64,000 nucleotides of DNA, taken from Pristionchus mayeri. Lineage: Eukaryota; Nematoda; Chromadorea; Rhabditida; Neodiplogasteridae. The DNA lies in NCBI GenBank assembly GCA_036245805.1, contig BTRK01000004.1:34209541-34273540 (forward strand), given 5' to 3'. Under the pieces are notes generated by a model. It ran no database searches and was not told the DNA's origin. It saw nothing but the letters and a program-made list of their open reading frames with translations. Positions 51,219-63,140 of this stretch are shown in pieces. How positions within the stretch are numbered: position 1 is the first letter of the stretch; each line of letters opens with the position of its first letter. The translations under genes and the position numbers were made by a program.

Positions 51219-51906
51219 CTAAACGATGTGATTGGCGAATCCTTGTACAAATGTCCATTCTAATTTAAATATTTAACGGTAACTTGCATCCAGAGCGGAA
51301 GCTCCAGGTTTGAGACTTAGGTCCTTAGTAGAAAGAGTATGGCTTGATACTGTGAGATTCTTGAGCGAATCGTTGAGGAAATCCTGAAGGAATTATTTTG
51401 TAACGTTGTTGGATCAGATACGGAAACGTGCATACAATTCACGACATTGGGCTCGAAGACGACCTCGCAAAGAAGATTTTTAGACTTGTTTATGATTCCC
51501 ACTGTATAGTTGGCTCGCGGCTGATTCTTTTCTTCCTACGATTACACTGATTATATAAAAACAACTAGCTTACGAGTACCCAAAAATAATAGGTACATAC
51601 CGCCATAATTTCCAGAAGCTGAAATTGTACGGTAACATCATCAATTATGGCAGCAGAACTGAACTGACTCGGAGAAGACTCGACCTCGACGTTATGAACC
51701 TGTATAACACATAACGCCGAAATATTATTAAATAAAGTAGTCCCACAACATTAATTTTACATGGTCTGGGATGGGAGCTACGGAGCTAATGAACAAACCA
51801 GTTTGTAGTCGTCTCTCAGTTCAGACAGTTTCACCTGCTTCTCTTCGGGAGGAGACAATCGAGAGAAGACGAAGAGGGGCAGAAGGGTGATTAGGAGAAG
51901 CTGCAT
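51219..51906 (-). CDS. Secreted protein of unknown family, five exons
   Basis: Exons: 51906-51799 (signal peptide MQLLLITLLPLFVFS, then PPEEKQVKLSELRDDYKL), 51699-51601, 51526-51422 (NYTVGIINKSKNLLCEVVFEP, two cysteines), 51383-51284 (DFLNDSLKNLTVSSHTLS) and 51259-51219 (WTFVQGFANHIV, stop). All phases agree, including a 38-base intron at 51384-51421. Without that intron the frame gives an alternative end at about 51317. About 150 residues, with N-glycosylation sites (NYT, NLT) and one possible disulfide. No homologue recognised. Confidence 0.6.
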
Positions 51907-51937
51907 CTTGCGAATGGTTATGGGGAGCAGTGGGAGC

Positions 51938-51944
51938 GTTTATA
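51938..51944 (-). promoter_or_regulatory. TATA box of the secreted-protein gene
   Basis: TATAAAC on the minus strand about 33 bases before the ATG at 51906. Confidence 0.45.
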
Positions 51945-53412
51945 AGGAGAGGGAGCATGACGCTGCACCCATGTGAATCATGGGGTTGCATGCTCCTCTG
52001 AAGAAGGTGAAGAGCTGCAATAAGCCTCCTCAAGCTCCGCCCACTTGGATCGCACATTATTCCTCTCAAAAGTGCGATTTAGGGAGCACGGGCTTTAAAC
52101 GCAACCAAACCGATCGCTCTAAAGTAACTCGCACCTTTTATCACTGGCCTGAGGTTGAGCATGCATTCACATACTTGAGTAGTTCAGTACTATCTAAAGG
52201 TTGCAAAAAAACAAAATCGTCCCATGTAGCTCACCTTCGGTCAATATTTGCTTAGGGCCTAAGGGAACTTTCTATAAAAAAAGAAAATTCAACACGTCAT
52301 GCGCTCACTGGTACTTCAAATTGAATCAGTTTGCGTAATATGCTTAAGGTGGAAAGATGCAAACGCGAAACTCAACTCCATCTCCCTCTCTTTCTCGCCT
52401 GTTTCTGCCCCCCAACCGGTATAGAGCGCTGCGCGTCGGCGAAAGAACGCGGACGCAGCCGTCATTCATCACGCCTTACTGGGATGAGGCACAGCCGAGA
52501 AATTAATTAACATATGAGACATCAACAAACCGGCAAAAGCATGTTGTTCCCCCCCACATACAGGTTGAGTATTGTTTGTTACGAATAACATTGTGGTCTC
52601 GGCCCTTGTGGTTCCAAACTGTAATCATGTGGATAAACACGCATCACAAGTAGACTCAACAATACAAAGGTGCTCGAACAGTGCCGAATCTTGAGCATCG
52701 ATTAGTATCAAGCAAGGATAACGATCCCATGATGTGAGGCGTGCAATCGATAAAAAAGAGAAGGATAGCAAGATAGATGCGATGAGTCAGTGCAATTAAG
52801 TGCCGCAATGGTATGATTAATGTCGATGTAACCTTCCTTCCGATCAATTTCATGTTGATTAGTCGTCCATGCAACGATTATTGTTAAATTAATATTGCTT
52901 CGGAATTTCATGAAATAATAGATGAACGTCTTGTGAATGAGCGGACGTCAACCCCTAAATAGTGTAAAACTGGCAATTTCAAGGTACAAACATTCGATTC
53001 AATTACGTATGTAATGAGCAAGGGTTAGCGCAGAGCGACGATTTCATCACCACTAATTATTATGTGCGGCTCTGAAATTAACTGAATCATCTCATCGAAT
53101 TTGCCTTTCTTATCTCTTATATTACGTTAGGAGCAAAGGCAAACGCGCTCCCGGTTGAAACATGTTTCAATTAGAGGATAACTCTTTTCAAGTCGCGTGC
53201 TCTCTCGCTCCTTGCCTGAGCTTTCCATGGTGTGGCTCACCGTCAACAACCGATAGCTCTGTTCGTAATGGAGATTAAATGTGAAAATTTCGGAGCTGCT
53301 TATCGCTGGTCAGATCTAGGCCGTTCACATGAAAGCTTCAACAATTGAATTTTGCCTTTACTCCTTCTTTAAACTCCTCATTGTGATAACTAGGATTCTG
53401 GAACACATAGCA
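51945..53412. other. Intergenic, nothing recognised
   Basis: Read on both strands without a supported exon series; overlapping short frames only. Confidence 0.3.
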
Positions 53413-55369
53413 CAATATCACGCCTCTCATGAGAGAATCGAGCTGAGCTTGGGAATGGTGAAATGAGATCTAACCGGTTATGGGCACCCTGAGGCATGTC
53501 TGAGTGACCCCCGAAATGTTATTGTGCACACTTCGTTTTGGAGCTCCCTACGTAGGGTCGGATTACGGCACCTCCTACTTTGAGAGCTGTTTTCTTGGTT
53601 ACGCTGAAAGATAGAGCAAAATTGACCTCTGAGCGACCCCGACTCATTTTTTGAGCTCTATCGATCTATCTAAAACATTTTCTCTAAAACTCATTTTCAA
53701 CGGTGGTACACTTCAGGTCAATTTTCTCAAAAGTGTAGGTTAAGACGCAGCTCAAATTTTCAGAGTAGATGCAGCTCAGCGAGAGCTTTCCAATGAATGG
53801 TTTGCGAAAAATATACGAAGTTGCCGGTGAGAGTTTCGCCCTTTTTATTTCGACAGGATCGTTTGAACTATTTTTTCAACAGACGATTTCATTTCACACC
53901 GCACTTTTCGAAGTGCGCGGCTGAAAATGAACGAAGTTCAATCGAAATATCTGTTGAAAAAATAGTTCAAACGATCCAGACGAAGCAAAAAGGTTGAAAC
54001 TCTCACCGGCAACCTCGTATATTTTTCGCAAACCATTCATTGGAAAGCTCTCGCTGAGCTGCATCTACTGTGAAAATTTGAGCTGCGTCTTTAGCTACAC
54101 TTTTGAGAAAATTGGAAGTGTACCACCGTTGAAAATGAGTTTTAGAGAAAATGGTTTAGACAGATCGATAGAGCTCGAAAAATGAGTCGGGGTCATTCAG
54201 AGGTAGGTTAAGACGCAGCTCAAATTTTCAGAGTAGATGCAGCTCAGCGAGAGCTTTCCAATGAATGGTTTGCGAAAAATATACGAAGTTGCCGGTGAGA
54301 GTTTCGCCCTTTTTATTTCGACAGGATCGTTTGAACTATTTTTTCAACAGACGATTTCATTTCACACCGCACTTTTCGAAGTGCGCGGCTGAAAATGAAC
54401 GAAGTTCAATCGAAATATCTGTTGAAAAAATAGTTCAAACGATCCAGACGAAGCAAAAAGGTTGAAACTCTCACCGGCAACCTCGTATATTTTTCGCAAA
54501 CCATTCATTGGAAAGCTCTCGCTGAGCTGCATCTACTGTGAAAATTTGAGCTGCGTCTTTAGCTACACTTTTGAGAAAATTGGAAGTGTACCACCGTTGA
54601 AAATGAGTTTTAGAGAAAATGGTTTAGACAGATCGATAGAGCTCGAAAAATGAGTCGGGGTCATTCAGAGGTAGGTTAAGACGCAGCTCAAATTTTCAGA
54701 GTAGATGCAGCTCAGCGAGAGCTTTCCAATGAATGGTTTGCGAAAAATATACGAAGTTGCCGGTGAGAGTTTCGCCCTTTTTATTTCGACAGGATCGTTT
54801 GAACTATTTTTTCAACAGACGATTTCATTTCACACCGCACTTTTCGAAGTGCGCGGCTGAAAATGAACGAAGTTCAATCGAAATATCTGTTGAAAAAATA
54901 GTTCAAACGATCCAGACGAAGCAAAAAGGTTGAAACTCTCACCGGCAACCTCGTATATTTTTCGCAAACTATTCATTGGAAAGCTCTCGCTGAGCTGCAT
55001 CTACTGTGAAAATTTGAGCTGCGTCTTTAGCTACACTTTTGAGAAAATTGGAAGTGTACCACCGTTGAAAATGAGTTTTAGAGAAAATGGTTTAGACAGA
55101 TCGATAGAGCTCGAAAAATGAGTCGGGGTCATTCAGAGGTCTTTTGCTTAATCTATCACCGTATTCGAGAAATCGGCCCTTGAAGTGAGTGATGCCGAAT
55201 TGCGACCCGGTGTAGGAAGCTCCAAAGTGAAGTCTGCACAAGAAGACATTGGGGGTCACTCAGGCATGCCTTAGGATGGCCAAAACCGGTAAAAACTCAA
55301 TTCACGATTTTCCTCCATTCCCATGAACGGCAAATTCAGCTCGATTCTCTCGTGAGAGGCGTGATATTT
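53413..55369. mobile_element. Foldback element with a triplicated palindromic core
   Basis: Outer ends AATATCACGCCTCTC and GAGAGGCGTGATAT pair, with arms reaching inward to about 53730 and 55140. Between them are three direct copies of a 468-bp segment that is itself a palindrome. A second member of the family starts at 63141. Confidence 0.85.
53735..55138. repeat. Three tandem copies of a 468-bp palindromic unit
   Basis: Starts at 53735, 54203 and 54671 (GTAGGTTAAGACGCAG). The copies are nearly identical; one change (CCATTCAT to CTATTCAT) is visible in copy 3. Each folds on itself around CGCACTTTTCGAAGTGCG. The short open frames inside repeat with the same period and are not taken as genes. 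Confidence 0.95.
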
Positions 55370-56061
55370 CTTTCGTCGGGGAAAAGTGAGAAAGCGAAAT
55401 TTAATTAAATTTGACCTGGCAAGATTCCAGAATTTATAATATTTTCTCTCGACGGGAAAATCAGGGAAAATAACCTTCGATATTTGAAACGGTTTCATAG
55501 TCAGTCTGAAACACAAGTTACTAAGCTCGTGTTCCAAACGTTTGCAAAATTGTGATATGTTTCAGATGCACACCAAGTTTCGACTTTGTAATTTGATTTC
55601 GAAAAGATCTCCCCGCTTTCTATCGTTATGGAATGCTGTGTATAGTTGATCACCAAGAAAGTTGCAAGATTGGTGACTTTGAATTGAGCAGAATGATCGG
55701 AATGTATGAGAAAAGGAAAGAAAACATTCGTATAGATCATGCAGAATGATGGGGTAATTCCTTGCGAAACCACCCCAACCCTGCGATCCCCTGACGCTGG
55801 ATCTCGGAGCAGAGTCTACCTGGTCTACCTCGAGTGCCTCCTCCTCGATAAAACTCCCCATCAGAACAGACGAAGACAGATGAGACCAGCCGATTGGATC
55901 TTCGCATTTTACGATTGCACCTCCTTCCCCCTCATTCCCCCCTTCCTATCGTATTCGACCTCAGTGTGAGGAGAGTCAACTCTCTTGTATCATAACACAT
56001 AAGTAATTATTCGTCTTTCGTTGCGCCGCCGAGCGTAGATAAAATATATATATATTTCTGT
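55370..56061. other. Intergenic with an unassigned open frame
   Basis: A minus-strand frame at 55861-55562 (MGSFIEEEALEVDQVDSAPR...) is open for 99 codons. It has no splice context or family resemblance, and the plus strand is open too. Confidence 0.2.
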
Positions 56062-56176
56062 TTTGGGGTTACGGTATGTCATATCCTATCATGAACTGAT
56101 TTCATTTCAAGTTGCCGAAATTTGTTTGCCGATTTCTCCAAACTTTATTTTTTGATTTTAATTATATTAATCTAAC

Positions 56177-58712
56177 TAGTGGGCAACTACGCCACATGTA
56201 AGGTAGAAGTTCCCGGCGTATTCCGAAAATAATCCTTTATTGATGCCGGCAAAATCGTGGTTGTCATGCCGCGTACGTACCTACGCTAGAGCTTAGAGAA
56301 GTGCCATGATATCGACGTTTTTCATAATTTGTCCATCGAAATCATGAATCTGACACAGCATTTGACACAGCGCGACGGACTACTGTAGGTTATTGTTAAT
56401 GTAGAATAACGATATTTACGTTTTCCATCCATCCCCATACGAAATCATAAATCTGACCAAGCGTCTGACCCAGCGAACATGGGTTACGGTAGCTTTAGGT
56501 TACGGTATGAGTACGGTATTGATATTTTGCAACGATCATCCGTTGAAATCATGAGTCTTGCACAACATCTGCTCCAACGCCACTTCCGGGTCACGGTAGA
56601 CGGACGGACAGACGAACACCTATTTTTCGCTCGTAAAAATTTTTCTTCTGGAAATTTCTGGAATGTTTTTCGTCTGCTGACCTTGTATTCCGGATGGGGT
56701 CATACTGTCAAAATCTTGCTCGAAACGAACGCGCCAGACAAAAACCCTTTCAGTTTATTGTATATGTAGCAACTAGTGGGCAACTACGCCTCTTTTAGAG
56801 TTAGATGTTCCCGGAATGTTACAAAAATATTTCCTAATTGATAATGAAAATGTCGCAAAAATCATTGTTCTCACGCCGCGTCCGTCCCATCGCTAAAGGT
56901 TACGGAAGGGGGGATGGTTTCGATGTTTTGTATCCGTCCTCCTGCGAAATCATGAATCTGACCCAGCGTCTGACACATAGCCACAGGTTACCGTAACATT
57001 CGGTTACAGTAGTAGTACGGTATCGATGATTTCCATTCATCCTCCGATGAAATCACGAATCTGACACACCATCTGATCCAACGCCACAAGGCATACTGTG
57101 GACAAACTCACAGACGAACACCTATTTTTTGGTCGTAAAAATTTTTCTTCTGGAAATTTCTGGAATGTTTTTCGTCTGCTGACCTTGTATTCCGGATGGG
57201 GTCATACTGTCAAAATCTCACTCGAAACGAAAGCGCCAGTCAAAAACCCTTTCAGATTATTGTAAATGTTGAAACTAGTGGGCAACTACGCCTCTTTTCA
57301 AGGTAGAATTTCCAGAATACTGTCCCCTATTGATGCCGGGCAAATCACGGTTCCCATGCCGCGTCCGTCCCAATGTCATAATCGACGTTTTTTTATCGAT
57401 TATCTAACGAAATCATGAATCTGACCAAGCGTCTGACCCAGCGCACTGGGTTACGGTAGGCTATGGTTACGATAGTAGTACGGTATCTATGATTTCCATC
57501 GATCCTCCGATGAAATCATGACTCTGACCCAAGATCTGACCCAACGCCACTCTGGCATACTGTGGACAGACTTACAGACCAACACCTATTTTGGTCGTAA
57601 AAAAAATTCTTCTGGACATTTCACAAATCTTTTTCGTCTGCTGACCTTGTATTCCGGATGGGGACATACTATCAAAATGTCGTTCGAAACGAACGCGCCA
57701 GTCATAAAAGCTTTCAGTTTATGGTAAGGTATGCAATAGTGGGCAACTACGCCTCTTTTAAAGTTAGATGTTCCCGGAATTTTACAAAAGTATTCCCCAA
57801 TTGATTATACAAATGCTCTCAAAACCATGGTTCTCACGCCGCATCCGTCTCATCGCTTCGATGTTTTGCATCCGTCCTCGTATGAAATCATGAATCTGAC
57901 CCAGCGTCTGACCCATGGCCACGGGTTACCGTAACATTCGGTTACGGTAATAGTACGGTATCGATGATTTATATTCATCGTCCGACGAAATCATGAATAT
58001 GGCACACGATCTGACCCAACGCCACTTCGGGTTACGGTACACTGACGGACAAGAGTACAGCACTTTTTCGGTCATAAATTTTTTCTGCTGGAAATTTCTG
58101 GATTCTTTTCGACTGCTGACCTTCTATTGCAAATGCACAGAAACTATCAAAATCCCGTTTGAAACGAACGCGCCAGTCAAAAAAGCTTTCAGTTTATGGT
58201 ATATGTAGCAACTAGTGGGCAACTACGCCCCTTTTAAAGTTAGATGTTTCCGAAATGTTACGAAAGTATTCCCCAATTCATTATTAAAATGCCGGCAAAA
58301 TCATGGTTCTCACTCCGCGTCCGTCCCATCGTTAGAGGTTACGGAAGGGGGGATGGTTTCGATGTTTTGTATCCGTCCTCCTGCGAAATCATGAATCTGA
58401 CCCAGCGTCTGACACATAGCCACAGGTTACCGTAACATTCGGTTACAGTAGTAGTACGGTATCGATGATTTCCATTCATCCTCCGATGAAATCACGAATC
58501 TGACACACCATCTGACCCAACGCCACAATGGGATACTGTGGACAAACTTACAGACCAACACCTATTTTTTGCTCGTAAAAATTTTTCTTCTGGAAATTTC
58601 TGAAATCTTTTTCGTGTAATGACCTTGTATTCCGGATGGGGACATACTATCAAAATGCCGCTCGAAACGAAAGCGCCAGTCAAAAAAGCTTTTAGTTTAT
58701 TGTATACGTAGT
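56177..58712. repeat. Five tandem repeats of about 460-600 bp
   Basis: Each unit starts TAGTGGGCAACTACGCC, at 56177, 56774, 57276, 57737 and 58213. Each contains GAAATCATGAATCTGACCCA-type and GTTACGGTAGTAGTACGGTA motifs. The units differ by small indels and substitutions. Confidence 0.9.
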
Positions 58713-59930
58713 AACAGATAGTTAGTATCCAGAGCTACAAATTTAAAACTTCAAAACTTTCTCAGCCCTCCCATCAGAACGATATATAATTCGTATAATG
58801 TAAATTTTTATCGAATTTTCGCTTTTTTTCTCAAGGCTTTCATTCAATCGCTATGGCACTTGGCATGTGTGATCACTTGAATATTCTGCATTTTTTAGAA
58901 GTATCAATCGTTTCGATTGATTGCGAAATGTAAAAATTCGAAAGTTGAAGTTTTCGGAGAAAAGTGCCGCGCATTTCTCAATGCGTGATCCAGAACACTA
59001 AATAAGCCATCCCTGAGCTATATTCACTGAGTACAACATGTATGCCAATTTTGGAGGAATTCGATTTTTGGCTAGTGCCAATAGTATTTTCATTCACTCA
59101 GATAGTCTCTCTTATATTGTACCTCTACCTTACGTTGAATTGGCCATGTGACCGAAAATTTGAAAATCAATATCTGACCATCTGCATTTTTACAGATATG
59201 CCTATTTGCATGAAATTGGTTTATAATAAAGTAAAAACATCCCTCGAAACACCTCAAAGAGATGGCGCACCTATAAATAGGTTATTTCATCTGAATCCAT
59301 GAAAATGCACAACAACGTATATCAGCATGCCTATATGAGTCTAACTCGACCCAAAAAATCAAAGAAATCGGGGCATGTATAAAAAAATGGCGCTGGCTTA
59401 AGTAGCCCCAAAAATGGGTACCAGACGTCAACACATTCAAAGGTTCTGATGACCTCTATTGGTCTCATTTAACATACAAAACCAAAAACATACAAAACAA
59501 CATTTTTTGTTGTTTGCACCTTAGAAACTATCTGAGTGAGTGAACATTTTTGTGGAGACGCTTGGCACTAGCGAAATATCGAATTACTCCAAAATTGGCA
59601 TACATGTAGTACTCAGTGAGTATAGCCCAGGGGTGGCTTATTTAGTGTTCTAGATCACGCATAGATAAATGCGCGGCACTTTTGTCCGAAAACTTCAATT
59701 GTCGAACTTTTACATGTCACAATCAATCGAAACGATTATACTTCTAAAACTGCAGAATATTCAAGTGATCACTCATGCCAAGTGCCATAGCGATTGACTG
59801 AAAAATCTTGAGAAAAAAGCGAAAATTCGATCAAATTTATATTAAACGAATTATATATCGTTCTGATGGGAGAGCTGAGAAAGTTTTGAAGTTTTAAATT
59901 TGCAGCTATGGATACTAACTATCTATTACA
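58713..59930. repeat. Inner palindrome, 1.2 kb
   Basis: GATAGTTAGTATCC...GAACGATATATAATTCG at 58716-58800 pairs with 59850-59925. Further arms pair around a centre near 59320. Confidence 0.75.
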
Positions 59931-60040
59931 TTAATATAATTAAAATCAAAAAATAAAGTTTGGAGAAATTCGCAAACAAAGGTCGGCAACGATCTGGTCT
60001 ACCGTAACCCAAACCAGAAATGTTGGACAGGTGTTCTAAG

Positions 60041-60240
60041 ATTACCCTACACGTAGTACTCGATGAAACAGCACGAAAGAAATTTCGATGCGCATCCGCG
60101 CGCACGAGAGCGCCGCTGGTAAATCAAATCGAGATATTACGGTAACTATTTAACATAACCGCTCTGGCGCGCGAGGAAGCTTATCGTAATTGTTTTTATG
60201 CTGGTGCATTTCCCTCATCGAGTACTACATGTAGGATAAC
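60041..60240. mobile_element. Small inverted-repeat (MITE-like) element
   Basis: CCTACACGTAGTACTCGATGA at the left pairs with CTCATCGAGTACTACATGTAGG at the right, about 200 bp in all with a GC-rich middle. Confidence 0.6.
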
Positions 60241-60249
60241 CCTAGAAGA

Positions 60250-61300
60250 CCTGAAATGGTAAATTGCAAACAGCCTTAAACCCGGCTCTCATAATTTCAA
60301 AAGTTTGACAGGTCATAATTCCTTTCTTTTTTGAGATAAAAAGTCGTTCAAAAAGCAAACGAACCACTTTTGAGAGCTGAACAACTTTTATGTTAGACGC
60401 AAAACCATTTGAGAACCATAAAGTACACATAATTCAAGAAAAGCGATTTTTCGATAACTTTATTAACAGTTTTTTGGATGTCCCTGAAAAAAAGATCCCA
60501 TGTGTAAATGAGATTTCTACGGATTCGTAATCTACGTATTTTTTTACTACAGAGAACGCTATACCATAATTTAGAAAAATTTACATCACATAGTTTTATG
60601 CGTTAAAACTTGCGATTTCGTGGTTAAACACATAAACAGTCGCGTCCAAAATGAATGCAGATACCGTGGGATTCACGGGATTCAGTCTGGATCATATAAA
60701 CGTGATTTTATGCCGAAATTGCAAAAACGGAAAATTTTTAAAAAAATTTCGGTCAAAATGGTCGAAAAATAGAAATTTTAAAAATTTTCCATTTTTACAA
60801 TTTCGGCATAAAATCACGTTTATATGATCCAGACTGACTCCCGTGGAGGCTGGAAACGGAATCTGCATTCATTTTGGACGCGACTGTTCATGTGTTTAAC
60901 CATGAAATCGCAAGTTTTGACGCATAAAAATAAGTGATGTCAATTTTTCTAAATTATCGCAATAGAATTCCCTGGGGTAAAAAAGTACGTAGATTACGAA
61001 TCCGTAGAGATCTCATTTACATATGGAATCTTTTTTTCAGGGACATCCAAAAAACTGTTAATAAAGTTATCGAAAAATCGCTTTTCTTGAATTATCTGCA
61101 CTTTATGGTTCTCAAATGGTTTTGCTTCTAACATAAACTGCTTCCTTTCAGAGAGTTGTTCAGCTCTGAAAGGCGGTTCGTTTGCTTTTTTGAACGACTT
61201 TGTATCTCAAAAAAGAAAGGAATTATGACCTGTCAAAATTGGGAAATTTTGAGAACCGGCTTTTAGGCTGTTTGCAATTTACGGCTCCGAAACTTAAAAC
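60250..61300. mobile_element. Foldback element, about 1.05 kb palindrome
   Basis: Arms centre near 60770. Blocks such as GTCGCGTCCAAAATGAATGCAG (60640) and its reverse complement (60865) show it, as does CTGTCAAA..TTTTGAGA (61230) with its partner at 60290. It shares end motifs (CTCTCAGAAGA near 61395, GGCTTTTAGGC) with the element at 27043-28330. Confidence 0.75.
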
Positions 61301-62336
61301 AAAAGTTTCTTATCCTTAGATGCATCGATACTGATAATGGGACATCGATTCAAGCAATTTGAAGTTTTTGTAAATCACCTCCTGCGATCTCTCAGAAGAG
61401 TTCTGATATGCAAATGTAGGGGATCGCATACTGATAACAATGCAACAACTCCCAAGTTGCTACTCCTTCTGCCAAGCGAATGGGACTCCGTTGCGGAAAT
61501 GCTCTACCCCGATAATTCAAGTTCGGGACGTATTTCGCCGAAAATCGTCAACACCGTATTTTTTTATAAATTACAATATTTTAATGTAAGATGACATTTA
61601 GAGATTTAGAAACGGATTCTCAAATAATAAGATTCCCCAAGAGGAAAATTTTCCCTAAAAAAATATAATGTTGAAAGTATAAGTGAAAATATCGATTTTC
61701 GGCTTAGATGAAGTCTGATCGAAAAACTCCCCTAAGTAAAAAAGTCTTAGAATTTGTCAAGGAATACTTCCAAATCGATTGGAGTCGATTTTTTAAAAAA
61801 TAAACATTTTGAAAAAAAATTCACCATCCGCTCCCGCGCGGACGCGGACGCGGATCGAAATTCTACCGACGCTCGTACGTTTCCCTCGTTTGGTACTACC
61901 TATTGGCGAAGTCAGAAGTAATTCGAATTTTAGGCCTGTGCCAAGTCGTTAAAGAAATATGTTGATTTTCTCAGATAGTGTGTTATATAAGGATGAAACG
62001 ATCACTAATCCTTCTGAAAAGTCCAATATGTAATACAGATGTATATTGTATTCTGATTCATCATCAACACAATCATCATTATCATCATTACGCTTTAAAA
62101 AATAAGCCAATGTGGGTCGTGGGTTCTTTTCTTCTGAGCATGACCTTAATACATTGATTGTGTTCATGGTTGTCAAATCCGCGGAGTTGGGCTCAACGAA
62201 GACTTTATTCACAACTTTTCAACTTGTAGCTGTTTGATCAAGTCATAAGCACTACTTTCAAGAACGTAGTAATGGGCTTTGGCGTTGAGCTTCAGATAGT
62301 AGTCATAATCGCCTTGTTGTGCCTGAATATGCTTAT
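61301..62336. other. Intergenic, possibly the 3' end of the kinase gene
   Basis: On the minus strand 62280-62170 after CATATTCAG reads AQQGDYDYYLKLNAKAHYYVLE. It might be a further kinase exon, but no donor in phase was found. Otherwise nothing. Confidence 0.25.
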
Positions 62337-63126
62337 TTATATCCGGATTCTAATGCTACTTGCATCCTCCAATAACTCCGCGAGCTGCTTTCGTAGCACA
62401 GTAAAAGTCGGTCTATTTGAAGGCAAGTCCGCCCAGCATTTGCACATTATTTCGTATCTGTAAATGCATTAATATTTCTTTATTTATCAGCTATATTCAA
62501 CCGACAGCTTATCTGTACAGTTATCCGGTTTTTCCATCCTTTCTCCTCGCTTCAATCGATTAAAAAGCTAAAAATATTTGCTCGAGTTGATTCAGAGATG
62601 GATTACAAACCTCAGCCATCAGCCATCCTGCATACGGTGTCCCACCCAGCGTCATGATTTCGAAAAGCAGAATCCCGAACGACCATCTAAAATGTGAAAT
62701 CGAGCACAAAGAGTAAATGACCTACTAACACATCAGTTGCAGTGGAGAAGTAGTATTTCTCGATCGATTCGGGAGGCATCCATTTCAGAGGCAATTTTCT
62801 AGCCTCAAAGTATAATATATTATCTAATTACGCATTTAGTTGTCGAGAACTATCATCGAAATGCCTAGTCCTATTGAAAAGGCATAATGTAACTGTGAGA
62901 TCAGACCCCACAAAACATAACAAAAACGGATCCTTTCCATGTATACGATCATTACAAAGTATCGTATATTAAAGTAATGGCTTACCTGGAAAAGATAATT
63001 TCCCTGTTCCTTTCCAATTGACCGGCTTAACCCGAAATCGCCAACTTTACAAGTCTCTCGCATATCGACCATGATGTTTCTCGCAGCAATATCTCGATGA
63101 ACAATCCCTCGCGACGCAAGAAACTC
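62337..63126 (-). CDS. Tyrosine kinase catalytic domain, C-terminal half (five exons), 5' part outside the window
   Basis: Protein tyrosine kinase, KIN-15/16 or receptor-like. Exon 63126-62986 has the catalytic loop HRDIAARN and the DFGLSRSI magnesium loop. Exon about 62798-62730 has [22 protein letters not shown] (activation segment, P-P-E-S). Exon 62686-62611 has [21 protein letters not shown], 62567-62506 has [20 protein letters not shown], and 62457-62337 has [18 protein letters not shown] to a TAA. Phases agree except at the first junction, where the 5' edge of the activation-segment exon is uncertain (62798 or about 62826). The ATP-binding lobe must lie beyond 63126, in or past the palindrome that begins 12 bases upstream of the acceptor. 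Confidence 0.8.
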
Positions 63127-63140
63127 CTGATTTTACACAA

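Larger units (their letters stand above)
56062..60020. mobile_element. Composite inverted-repeat element, about 4 kb
   Basis: Left 56062-56172 (GGGGTTACGGTA ... TTTGATTTTAATTATATTAAT) pairs with 59928-60020 reversed. Inside are five tandem repeats (56177-58712) and an inner palindrome (58713-59930). There is no coding region. Confidence 0.65.

Noticed and set aside
53797..55121. Six repeated 60-codon plus-strand frames
   Set aside because: They recur with the 468-bp palindromic unit and have no start context or family resemblance.
53413..55369. CRISPR-like tandem repeats
   Set aside because: Units of 468 bp without short repeats or unique spacers, in a eukaryotic context; this is a foldback element.
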